From contig CP114498.1 in NCBI GenBank assembly GCA_027186245.1, forward strand, positions 4,161,501 through 4,225,500: a stretch of 64,000 bases of DNA, written 5' to 3'. This stretch comes from Coriaria nepalensis. Its lineage: Eukaryota > Streptophyta > Magnoliopsida > Cucurbitales > Coriariaceae. The position numbers were made by a program, and so were the translations under genes. The notes under the pieces are model-generated. The model did no database searches and was not told the origin of the DNA. It saw nothing but the letters and a program-made list of their open reading frames with translations. Position 1 is the first letter of the stretch; every line of letters begins with the position of its first letter. Below, in pieces: positions 50,441 to 62,600 of the stretch.

Positions 50441-52831
50441 ATGTCCAACTTTTTTTCCTTCAAATCCATTTTCTTCATAAAATTCAAAAGTGATCATGCC
50501 CGAAAATATCAAAACTACTCTGCCCTTGCCAAGAGATCAGACCTTTCGAACTATACTCTGATCTTCAACGTGGAAGGAGCTTTATTGAAACCATCCTCTT
50601 TGTTTGCGTACTTCATGCTCGTTGCTTTCGAAGCCGGAAGTTTCTTCCGGGCTTTGCTTCTTTTTCTTCTATACCCGCTTGTCTGTTTGGTTGGTGAGAA
50701 AATGGGGTTGAAATTAATGGTCATGGTTTCCTTCTTTGGGATCAAGAAAGATGGGTTTAGGGTTGGGAGAGCTGTTTTGCCCAAGTTCTTACTAGAAGAC
50801 GTTGGGTTGGAGATGTTTGAGGTGTTGAGGAAAGGTGGGAAGAGAGTTGGTGTTAGCAATCTTCCTCAAGTAATGGTTGAGAGCTTTTTAAGAGATTACT
50901 TAGATACTGATGTGGTTTCAGGGAGGGAGTTGAAAGTGTTTTGTGGTTATTTTGTGGGAATTATGGAGGAGAGGAAGAAGGATGGTTTTATGAAGCTTAT
51001 TGATCATCAAGGAGAGAAGGTTTGCAAGATTATTGGAGGTGCTGAGTACGGCTGGGGTTTTGATCATGACAAGCAGCTTCTCATGTTCCCTAATTGCAAG
51101 GTACATGCATGTTTTCATGTAGAAAGTAATCTTGTTTAATTTTTTTTGCTATATAGGGTAAACACTAATGGAAATGGGTGAAGAAAAGATGTCCAATACC
51201 TAGCGCGGGCTCAAAAGATTTTGGGGCTAAGGCAAAAGTTAAAATGAGGTATCGGAAAAATTATAATAAAGTATATAATTTTTTATTTAAAAATGAGTAT
51301 ACCATTAAAAAAAATATTGATAAAATAAAATTATAACTTAGTAACCAAGTTACTATCATTGTAACTTAGTAACCAAGTTACAGTTTATTGAGAAAGGGAT
51401 CCAAATTAATGGGAAATAAAATAGATTAAAATAATTTTAAACTTCTAATCACCATATTAAAAAAATTATTAAGACCTCATAAATTATATTAATTGCTAAA
51501 AAGATTATCTAATTTTCAGGCCAAATTACATTAAAACTATTAAATTCTTAATTTATTTATATTTTAAAAAAATAACTCTTATTTTATTTATTTAAAATTT
51601 TTAAAATATAATTAAGAAAATTTGTGGGGCCTAACTCCAATGCTTTTGTGATCTTACTCCAGGGCGGCCGTGCCTATGTAACGAAAGTGTTGGCCATTAA
51701 GCCATATTTTGGAGGCATACTTTATTATGAGAGAATCTGAGACATCAAATTAGAGTGTCACATTAATTGAATTGAATTTGTATCACATATCTATATTTTT
51801 TACGTGTTGATTGGGTGACCTAACTTATCAACTCGCCTAATTGTTCTTTTTGAGAGTGTGTATATATTAGCAAAACTTTTGTTTTCTCCTTCTTACTATC
51901 CAAATTAATGATCCTAATCCAACCATATTCTACATGCTAATTAAAACAGGAAATCTACTTGGTCAGCGAAGCAGACAAGAAAAACTTCCAAACCCTACCA
52001 AGAAAGGACTACCCAAAACCCCTCATCTTCCATGATGGAAGACTTGCTCTTAAACCAACCCCATTAAACACCCTTTCCCTCTTTATGTGGATCCCACTTG
52101 GCCTTATCCTTGCCTTCATCAGAACCCTCACTTCCCTCCTTCTCCCCTACTCAATCCACTCCCCTATCAACGCCTTCACCGGCATGCACCTCACCGTATC
52201 AAAACCCACAACCCTTCAAAACAACACCAAAGTAGGAGGAGGAGGCCTTCTTTATGTTTGCAACCATAGAACTTTGTTGGACCCACTTTACCTCTCTTTC
52301 ATCTTAAGACGGAAAATACTTGCGGTCACGTACAGCATAAGCAGAATGTCAGAGATACTCTCTCCAATCAAAACCGTCCGATTGGCTAGAAATCTTCATC
52401 AAGACAAGATGATCATGGAGAGGCTATTGTCCCAAGAAAACAATCAAGACATTTCTATTTGCCCCGAAGGGACGACATGTCGTGAACCGTACCTATTACG
52501 ATTTAGTCCTATGTTTTCCGAAATGTGTAACGAGATTGTACCGGTTGCAAACAATACTTTCGTGAGTATGTTCTACTGTACCACGGCTAGCGGGTTTAAA
52601 TGGATGGACCCGTTTCTCTTTCTCATGAATCCTCTGCCTACTTATGTTGTTCATGTGCTTGAGAAGGTTTCTAGATCGTCCGTTACATATAACCAGGATT
52701 CACGATTTGATGTGGCTAATCATGTTCAGAGAGAGCTTGCTAAGGCTTTGGGATTCGAGTGCACCAAGCTTTGTAGGAAAGATAAGTACTTGGTTTTGGC
52801 TGATAATGAAGGGTTACTCAATATATCTTAA
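50441..52831 (+). CDS. GPAT3: Glycerol-3-phosphate acyltransferase, plant GPAT2/3 type
   Basis: Membrane acyltransferase transferring an acyl group from acyl-CoA to glycerol-3-phosphate; land-plant GPAT1-8 family, expected in the ER or, for the GPAT1-3 clade, mitochondria-associated. Exons 50441-51100 and 51950-52831, 513 residues, usual length. The N-terminal HAD-like domain has membrane-prone segments (residues about 65-90) and carries FNVEGALL where phosphatase-active members have a DxDGT-like motif, so it should lack phosphatase activity. Acyltransferase blocks: NHRTLLDP with H326 and D331, AVTYSISRMSEILSPIKTVR, CPEGTTCREPYLLRFSP (from about residue 391), IVPVANNT. C-terminal LGFECTKLCRKDKYLVL is typical. 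GPAT2/3 is favoured by FFGIKKDGFRVG and EDVGLEMFEVL. The start is the first ATG after the TATA region. Intron 51101-51949 is AT-rich without a recognised insert. No lesion seen. Confidence 0.93.
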
Positions 52832-53900
52832 CCCCTCTCTCACCTTATCAATCATGTGTAAAGTGTGTAATTAATATATGGATTTGTTACAGATATAAAA
52901 TATGTGTACGTGTAAGAAATATTTTATCATAATATTTATTATGTACGACAGTTTTATATTCTAATTTTTGTGTAAAAATCTTTTAATTTGGCTCGCCAAA
53001 TCCTTCGAGGCGTACTAGACTTAGTATGTAATGTTAGAGAATTGAAGATTTTGGGGACTTGCTTAAATCAACTTTTATCATGAAAGTCAACTGCTCCTGC
53101 ATCAGTTGTTAGAGTATGGTTCTAAATGTCAACCTTTATCATGATTTTGGGGACTTGTTAGTATGGTTCAAAATGTACATGCATCATGAATTTTCATTAT
53201 AAATGCTATCAAAACTGCTTCAAGCAGGAAGTATTATAGGAGAATTATTTTCTTTGTTTTTGTCTTCAATGTGCAAAATGTGCAAAACGGGCGGAGTCAG
53301 GATTATATCGATTTAGTTAAACCTTATAATATAATGAATATAGAAAATTATTGGGAGTGCGGTGGTGAAATCTCGCGATACAGTAAATATATTATCAGAA
53401 TTTTTCAAATTAAATATATTAGATTAAATCTACGATTAAGTATTTTTATAATTTAAGTAATTTATTAAATTAAAATAAAGAATTTGAAAAAATAATTATA
53501 GAGTAAAAGAGATACCATTTAATCATGATAATATTATATGGGGTGGGTTGTTATGAGTAAGAATTAATTTTAAGAGAGTATAAAAAATTTAAAGGTAAAA
53601 GACTTATGAAGAAATCATTTTTTTAGTTTTTAATTAGTAAAGAGAAGTTTTAGGAGTTACAAATTATTTAAAAAATTTGGAATTCAAACCAATTTACCGA
53701 TTATTTAACTGACTTGTATCAATTATCAGTTTTTCAACATATAACGTCACGTGAGTTAATGCATGGGCCTACGAGCCTACATTTACACACATAAGTAGTC
53801 AAGTTGGTCCATTAAACCGTTTATTAAATGCAAACACTGATGCCTCAACAGCAATTGCCAATTGACTAGATACCCAAATTTTCTCTATCGACCAAACGGA
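52832..53900. other. 3' flank of GPAT gene, no gene
   Basis: AT-rich. It contains a repeated phrase ATTTTGGGGACTTG (near 53,048 and 53,143) and no supported coding region. Confidence 0.5.
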
Positions 53901-54148
53901 TTGCTGATATATCATATTGAATCATTATGTTTTGTAATAGAGTTAGGTTTAAGAAATTATTATATATACTACGTGCATTGTTACGTGGGATGACGAATAT
54001 GATCTTAATCACAAATATTAAAAATGGGTTGCTGATATATCATATTGAATCATCATGTCTTGTAATAGAGTTAGGTTTAAGAAATTATTATTTATACTAT
54101 GTGCATTGTTACGTGGCATGATAAGTATGATCTTAATCACAAATAGCA
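53901..54148. repeat. 128-bp tandem duplication
   Basis: TTGCTGATATATCATATTG recurs at 53901 and 54029, and the copies stay close through GTTAGGTTTAAGAAATTATTA and GATCTTAATCACAAATA. A few substitutions separate them. Confidence 0.85.
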
Positions 54149-54190
54149 CTTTTATATATCTAACATTTGTGATTAAGATCATACTTGTCA
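54119..54190. repeat. Hairpin, 26-bp stem
   Basis: 54119-54144 pairs with 54165-54190 (AAGTATGATCTTAATCACAAA against TTTGTGATTAAGATCATACTT) with one mismatch and a 20-base loop. One arm is the end of the second 128-bp copy. Confidence 0.8.
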
Positions 54191-55900
54191 TATCACATTA
54201 TCATAATACACGTGGTGCATATGAGAATTTCTCAAACTTAACTCTTACTAGGCTAAAAAAAACATAAACTTAATATTTTTTGTTAAATCGGTGACACATT
54301 TTCTATTAAATCGAATCACGTGGAAATGCACATGGTGCATACAAGAATATCTCGTTAAGTTTTGGTGATTATGGGTGATTATTGAAAGTTTGGTATTTTT
54401 AGACTAGATTCTCTATTGTTTTGGTGGTTGTGGGTTTTTAACTCTATGTTTGTAACTTAATAACTAATGCAAACTTGATGGGATTCATTTATAATTCCTA
54501 AAATTTCAAATGATCCACCTATGATATTTAAATTAAATCTTAAAGGATCCATTAGTAATTTTCCATTTTTTTTAATTTAAACTCCAAATTTTCATCTAAT
54601 AAGTTTGTCTCCTTTGCCCTTTCTTTTTCCTTTCATTTTAATGATTTTCTCATGCCACTGCCAAAAAATCAGCCACCAACACCTGTGGCAATCACCTTCA
54701 TATTCGCCATCGCCACCGGCACCTTCTTCTCCTCACCATTGTCTCTTCTTCTCTCAATGATCTGAACTCAGATTCAAATGAATATGGATAAATCAAACTC
54801 AAATTTGAACAAATATGAGTTTGAATCGAATGAAACAAGTTCAAATTGAATTAAATTCAAAGCAATTGAGTTTAAATCAAACCCGAATTTGTAAAGAGAG
54901 GGAAGATAGAGAGTGAGGAGTGGCGGTGGCAACAGTGGCGACAATGAATGGTGAGGTGGCCAAAAGTAGTGAATGGTAAGGTGATTGCCGCCAATAGCGG
55001 TGGCTAATTTTTCTGATAATGGTTGGGAAAAGGGTTAAAGAAAGAGCTAAAGAGAAAAAAGTTCAATTTTTGGAATTCAAATTGGAAAGGGAAAAAAAAA
55101 TTGTAAATTTTTCATTTATTATTATTTTTTTTTTACTAAAAAATCAATATGCCACACCACTAACCAATTAATTAAAAATGAATAGTAATGAGTTTTTTTT
55201 AATACAATTTTTAAAATATTAAAAAAAATATTTTTTTTTACTCATTAAACTCCTCTATCAAAATGTAGAAGATTTTAGTCTTTCAACTAATAAAATAAAT
55301 AAATAAGGTATAAAAGTTTAAAACCGTATAAATTCAACTCGATTTTAGGGCTTAGATCTATGAGGTTTTTCAATGGTGATATAGAGGAAGAGAAGAAGGT
55401 GAGCTTATTCGACATGATCGGCGAGATCAATTAGAGCTTACTGTCAACAAAGAAGGGAGATCTCATCAACATGTGGACTAGTATGCCCCAGTTGCACTGG
55501 TAGGCCCAACTCGTCAAGGTATTATAAGATTCTTGAGAAGAGGAAGACTCTGCCATTTTGGAATCAGAATGGGGAACTTCTGGTGATTTTTAACGTCAAT
55601 CAATTGAGATTTTGTTCAGTGATTGCAACTTGCTCATTTTCAGAACTAGAATTCACATAGAAATCACTCTAAAAAATGCAACTCCAAAATAGAGTAAGAC
55701 TTAAGAAATTGTTTTTTCAAGAGTCACCTTTCTTTGAGGGAAGGGGACCTTTAAAGTAAAGCTTAAATTACAATCAAGTTTTTAGCTAAGGATCAATGAA
55801 TGCATGCAATACATATTGATTGAATCTAACTGAATATGTTACAAGCAAAATATCCAACTAACAACTTGAAATGTAAATGCAACAAAATGCAACGGTTTGA
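54191..55900. other. Intergenic, no gene
   Basis: Low-complexity and AT-rich parts. 54,640-55,010 has GGCGGTGGC-like phrases without a sustained supported frame. Confidence 0.5.
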
Positions 55901-56339
55901 TTCTCATGCCAATAAGAAGCCTCCACGTAACTTCTCTCTCTAACGGCTCTTTTATTTGCAAGCATCACGTGCCAAGAATGGGATTCATCATACCAGATAC
56001 AATGGTTCATATTATAACGTGCCAACTAATCTGCCCCATTCAATTATTGACCGTTACAATGCCTCATCCTTCAAAGCACCTTAACCACAAGTTGTGGGAA
56101 AGATTCTCTAAACTTAGGGAGGGGTCTCTTCCTCATAAGTCTGCCCCTCCCACTGGATTAAAGCTTCTTTCATAGGTTTGTTGTTGATTTTCACTATGCT
56201 CCACTGTAGAATTGCAATCAGTTCAAGAATAAACTTTTTGTTATCAGTCACTAGAGGTAAAGAAGGAAGGTAAAAAATTGAGCTAATACTTCTTCAACAT
56301 AAAAACGTGACAAAACATGAGGGTCTCTTAATTCTGAGG

Positions 56340-59300
56340 GAAGCAATAATCTATAAGACATGGCCCCAATCTTCTTAATAACCTAAAATGGCCCAAAAAA
56401 ACGTGGGTAATCTTTTTATACTTATGTTTGACAACTTATTGTTGTTTATATGGTCGCAACCTCAAATAAACCTAATCTCCAACTTGAAACTCATGTTCAT
56501 GCCTCCTCAAATCAGTGTATTTCTTCATCCTTTACTAAGTAAGAGTTAATTACTCCTTCAGGTCAGAGAGAACTTCTTCACGAGTGACTAAAAGGTCATG
56601 TACCGATTCCACTCGAGAAGTTTTAGGTATATAATTCAACAAACAGGGTGGAGGTAAGTGGTGAAGTACCTCAAATTATGACTTTGTAATGGCTGAGTGG
56701 TAGTTAATTTGTTCCAAAACTCAGCAAAAAGAATCCACTTTGCCCATTCCTTAGGACACTCATTGCAAAAACACCTAAGATATGTCTCCTTGAATTTGTT
56801 AATGACCTTAGTTCAACCATCGGTCTCGAGATACACCAAATGAGAAATTCAATGACACCTTCACTTGCTCAAATACTTTCTTCCAAAACTTGTTGGTGAA
56901 CGTAAGGTCATGGTCATAAATTATTCATTATGGAGACCCTTGAAGTTTGAAGATATTTGTAGAAAGACTTTTGCAATTGTGGAGGCAATATAAGGGTAAC
57001 TGATTAGAAGGAAATGGTTGTACTTAGAATATATATCCACCATAACCAACAATACGAAAAATCCATTTCATATCAGTAATGCCTTGATGAAGTCCATCAT
57101 CACTTCTGACCAAACCACTAAAGCGATTGGTAGAGGTTGCAACAATCCTGCAGGCAAAACAGCTTCATTATTCAAACGTTGACAAATATCACAAGCATGA
57201 ATGTGCTTCTTCACATCCTTCCTTAAACCCTTCTAATAGAAATTCTTTTAGCTTTCTATAAGATTTTCTCATATCCTTCATGTCCCCCCAAAGCTGAGTC
57301 ATGAACATAGGAAAATATTTTTTATTTTATCTCGGAGTGTTTATCGATATAAATTCTTACTTTATATAATAAAATTCCTTCATTATTTCTATATTTTGAG
57401 GGACCTAACTTCTGGTTCTTCAATTCTTCTCACAATTTCACCATCTCGGGATAAGTTGTATAAAACATGTTCAACTCTATTAACCCCCCTCCCCCACTGG
57501 AATGTTATGAGGCTGAATTATATATTTTCAATTTTAGTATTCACATCTTTCTAAGACAAAGCATCAATAACTTTATTCTCAATTCCCTTCTTATACCAAT
57601 AATTTAGAGATATGATTCTGTTAGTTAAGAGTTTTGATATGTTGCGCCAATAAGAACTTCAAACTTTGTTAATTTGTTTTTATCATAAACTTATGTCTCA
57701 ATAAGTATGCCTGCCACTTCTTCACGGCACTGACCATAGAAAAGAATTATTTCTCATATGTGGAGAGAGAAATGGATTTACCTTTTGATGTTTGGCTAAA
57801 ATATGCTACCGACCTCTTATTTTACATCAACAAATCACCAATACCCCCTTTAGACTCATCATATTCTATAACAAACTCCTTCGTGAAGTCCAAAAAAGCC
57901 AGCATGAGTGGTGAAGAAACTTCCCCCTTCAATCCCACAAAAGCTTAATCGACTCACTCATCCTAATGAATGGCATTCTTCTTTAATAGTGTTGACTATG
58001 GCACCGCTATTACTCCATATCCTATAATAAATTTCTGGTAATAACCCGTTAATAAAAAAAACTCTTAAGTTATTATATGGACTTGGGACTTGCTTAGTCA
58101 GTCATGGCTTGCAACTTCTTAGGCTCATCTTTCACCTCCCTCCGTCCGAGATCCAAAGACCCAAGTAATCAACTTCCTTTACTCCAAACCGACATTTGGA
58201 CATTTTAGCAAACATCGTATTATCCCTTAAAATTTTCAGTGTAGATTATTCATGTAAAATTTTAGCAAACATCATATTTCTTACTATCAATGAGGATATT
58301 GTCAAATAATACAAATATAAACTTCCTCAAATAATCACATAAAATAGTATTCATTAGGGACTGAAATGTGGATGGTGCGTTCGTCAAGCGAAATGGAATT
58401 ACAAGAAATTTGTAGTGGCCCTCGTGAATATGAAAAGCCATTTTCAAAATGTCTTCCTCCCTCATTATAATTTGATGATATCTTGATCTTAAATCGAGCT
58501 TCAAAAAAACCGTGGCCCCAAACAACTCGTCTAACAACTCATCCACAACCGATATAAGGAACTTATCCTTTATAGTTTGCTCATTCAAAGTGCGATAATC
58601 GACATACATTCTCTAAGTACCATTCACTTTCTTCACCCACAACATAAATGAGGACTAGGCACTTTAGTTGTCCCTAATTACTCCAATTATTAACAAGTCA
58701 TTGACTATTTTCTTAATCTCTCCCTTTTGATAGAATGGATATCTATAAGGTCGAACATATATGGGAGGAGATCCTTCCTTTAAAATAATCTAATGATTTA
58801 AATTCTGGAATGAATATAGTTTGGTGGGCTCCTAAAAGACATCGAAAAAATCATTGATGACTTCCTGTAACCATAGAGACACTACCACTTATTGCTTATG
58901 ATCATTATTAGCAATTTGTAGAAATTGTTCTTTTTGGCTTTAAGGTATAAAAGAATCAATCTAAAACAAGTTGTTTCTTTTAGCCTTTAGTCCTTACAAT
59001 TTGATAACTCGCCCTTTCCATTGAAATTCGAAAGTCAATGTATCTAGGTCTCATAGGATTGTGTCTAAGATTTAAAGCCATGTTATGTCTAACACCATAT
59101 CATAGCCTCGTAGATGCAAAACATACAAATTCACCTTAGTATTACAATTTTACATCCCCAAGACCACAGGAGATCACATACCTTTGCTTAGAATCATCTC
59201 CTCATTCGCCATCTTATCCTCTTTAAGAATTAGTTTGCATCTTTTAAGTAAGCATGTATTTGCGAAATTATGTGCGCTACAAGAATATATTAAAATGACC

Positions 59301-59440
59301 AATTTGTTCCTATCAGTTTGCCCTTCCAGCCTCGTAGTATCACTGGTTAATGAACTTATGATGGCATTAAATGAGATCCCCAAAAAGGGTGGCCTCGACT
59401 TCCTCCTCATCTGCCATAATGTAATACAACTTAGGAACTT
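56340..59440 (-). mobile_element. Ty3/Gypsy pol remains (PR, RT, integrase, C-terminal block)
   Basis: Read from high to low coordinates: retropepsin-like block 59,410-59,174 (LVILIYSCSAHNF, where active enzymes have a D-S/T-G core), RT 58,760-58,262 ([40 protein letters not shown]), active-site block reading [10 protein letters not shown] so an Asp is lost, integrase zinc-binding block near 57,240-57,180 (GLRKDVKKHIHACDICQ), and a GPY-like block near 56,490-56,440 (EFQVGD then VYLRLRPY). Many stops. Part of the sequence 57,600-58,200 still carries RNase H-like pieces. LTRs not identified. Confidence 0.82.
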
Positions 59441-59469
59441 TTCATTTATGCCAGGGGCTCCATTTATTT

Positions 59470-59652
59470 GTGAATGGAAACTGAATACTTCTCAATGAGA
59501 GGGTTTCCTCTATTAAATAGAAAATAATCCCGTAATTACATACACATTTCTAGCTATTTTCAATAAAAATAGAATTATAATTATACAACTATCAATAGCT
59601 AATCAAGTATCAATTAAGGTAAATCATAATAAATATATCAATCTGTATGACA
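59470..59652 (-). repeat. 3' LTR of the minus-strand Copia element
   Basis: On the minus strand a purine tract TTTGAGGGGGGA is followed by TGTCATACAG, starting at 59652. The inner end is placed near CATTCACA at about 59,470 and is tentative. No second LTR is in the window to confirm its length. Confidence 0.6.
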
Positions 59653-62600
59653 TCCCCCCTCAAACTAATGCTAGTTAATCAAGAAGCATCAATTTACTTA
59701 AAAGGAAGTAATGACGTTGACGAGTCATAGCCTTGGTAAAGACATCAGCTATTTGAAAATTCGTTGAGATATGCGGAAGAGAGATAACATTATCATCTAT
59801 GACCTCTCGAATTGAATGATAATCCACTTTAATATAATTTGTGCACTTATGGTAAATAGGATTGGCAGCAATCTAAATTGCACTAGCGTTGTTGGCATGA
59901 AGAGGTGTGGGATCAAGCTCTGGGAAACCAAGTTCATTAAAAATATTACGAAGCTAAATAATTTTAGAACAAGCGATATACATCACATGATATTCAGACT
60001 CAGTAGAAGATTTGGAAACATGAGGTTGCTGCTTCTTGCTTTTCCATGAAATCAAGGAAGACCCAAGAAACTTACATCATCCCATAATGGAGCAACGAGT
60101 ATAAGGACATCCAATCCTATCAGCATCACTAATAGAAACCAGACGAAGAAGGGAACCCGTTGAAAAAAAACTCCCCCGATTAGGAGTTCTACGAAAATAT
60201 TACATAATACGACGAACAATAGCGAGATGAACATGCCGAGGAGTATGCATAAAATAACCAATCTATTGAACAACAAATTAGATATCAAGGCATGTAATAG
60301 TCAAATTATTCAAGCTGCCAACCAATTGTCGATGCTAAATAAGATCAGGAAGAAGATCACCCTCTTCACTTCAAAATTTCATATTAACCTCCATTGGAGT
60401 ATTCACATAAGGGGAATCATGAAGTCCCACCAAGATAATCAAATCTTTTATATGTTTATGTTGGTTCAAGAATATACCGGATGAATTGGTATGGACCTCC
60501 AAGCCCAAAAAATAGGTAAGATGTCTAAGATCCTTTATATGGAAGGAATCCTAAAGATGTTGTTGAAGTTGAGTGATCAATATCGAATCAGTGCCAGTAA
60601 TAACAATATCATCAACATAAACTAGTAGTAAGATAATTTCTGATGGAGTTTTGCATAGGAACAAAGAAGAGTCATATTGACTTTGAATGAAAGAGAAACA
60701 AAGCAAGGTAGATCGAAACTTCTAGAACCATGCTCGAGGAGCTTGTTTCAAACCATATAGAGACTGCTTCAACTTACACTCATGAGAAGAAGGAAAAGAA
60801 AATAAACCTAGAGGAGGCCTCATGTAACTTTCCTCCTTCAAGTCACCATGAAGGAATGCATTTTTTACATCCATCTGATAAAGAGACTGCCCCTGAGAAG
60901 CTGTTGTAGAAAGAATAGTATGTATTGTAGTCATCTTTACCACCGAAGCAAATGTTTCTTTATAGGAATCCTCATACTCTTGTTGATAACCAAGTGCCAC
61001 CAAATGAGCCTTATAACAAACCAGAGTCTCATCAAAACAAAGTTTAATAGAATATACCCATCTGTAACCAATTACTTTTGTAGAAGACGAACAAGGAACA
61101 ACATCCCAAGTTTGATTTTCTTGAAGAGTCTTTAGTTCTTCATCCATTGCTTTCCACCAACATACATGCTTAACAGCCTCAGAGAAATAAGTAGGGACAA
61201 GTACAGATGATAGAGTAGCATTAAGAGAAGTATGAGATGAACCATAATGTTAAAGAGAAAACCCAACATATCTGGAGAATGTGAAACTTGAGTTGAGCAT
61301 TTGGGACCATCCTCGAGAGGCTCAGAAGATGAATCAGCAGTTGATGGCACATTAATCTTAGCAGTAGATGTCGGAACAGGATCAAATGACAAGTCGATGT
61401 CACGAAAAGGTAAAGTTGGTTTACGTCTCTGATACACTAATCCAAGTTTAAAACACTCATGAATAAAATGTATCTCATCAAAGGAAGGAAGAATATGAAT
61501 ATCAGGCAAGGACTTAACATATGTAGGAAAGAAAAATTGATGCTAAAAAAACACAACATTAGGAGATCTACGAATACGATTAAAGTATGGATCATAGCAC
61601 ATATAGCCCTTGTGTGAAATGTTATAACCCATAAAAGCACATTTAACATAATGGGTATAGAGTTTATGGCGTTTATGAGGAGACAAAAGGACAAAGCAAA
61701 CACACCCAAGAGTATAAAATCAAGGTAGGTAGGATGATAATGATCAAGATGGTAATATGGTGAATCAAAGTGCAAAACCTCTAAGGGTAGTCAGTTAATC
61801 AATGAACAACAATAGATAAGGCTTCAACCCAGAATTTAGCATAAATATAAGACTTAATTAATAAGGTACAAACATCATCCAAGAGATAACGATTCTTTTG
61901 TTCGGCAACACCATTTTGTTGGGGAGCAAAAAGACAAGAGCATTGAGAAATAATGTCTTTTGTTGTAAGAAAGTATGAAATTCGTGGGACATGTATTCCC
62001 CACCAGAATCAGATCTCAAAATTTTAAAACCTTTATAAGAAAAGATTTCAGATTTGGCATGAAGAAAATATACCTAAGTATATCGATTAAAATCATCAAT
62101 GAATCATAAAATACTTATATTAGGCATGAGAAATGACAGATATAATGCCCCAAATATCACTATGGATAATATCAAAACACTTTTCTGCACGACTACCGTG
62201 AGAAGGAAACAAAAGAATTGTACTCTTACCTAATTTGCAAGTTAAACACTCAAAGGATAAAGAAGAAAATACACATTTTGTATTACCCAACAATCCAGAT
62301 TTCAAAAGATGAGACAAAACAATAGAGTTTGGATGACCTAAACATTTTTGCCATACCTCACTCTTGTTATTAACTGTCATACAAGATAAATAAGCAAGAA
62401 TTGAAAAATATAATGGAAACAATCTCCCGACTCTATGCCCTTTTGTGATTATCTTCCCCAACACCTCATCCTGCACAAGATAACCGCCACGAGAAAAATG
62501 GACATCATAGCTGTTATCAACTAACCGACTTACCGAAATAAGATAAGTAGATAATTTTGAAGAGATAAAAACATCATGAACTGAAGAATTAAGATCCCCA

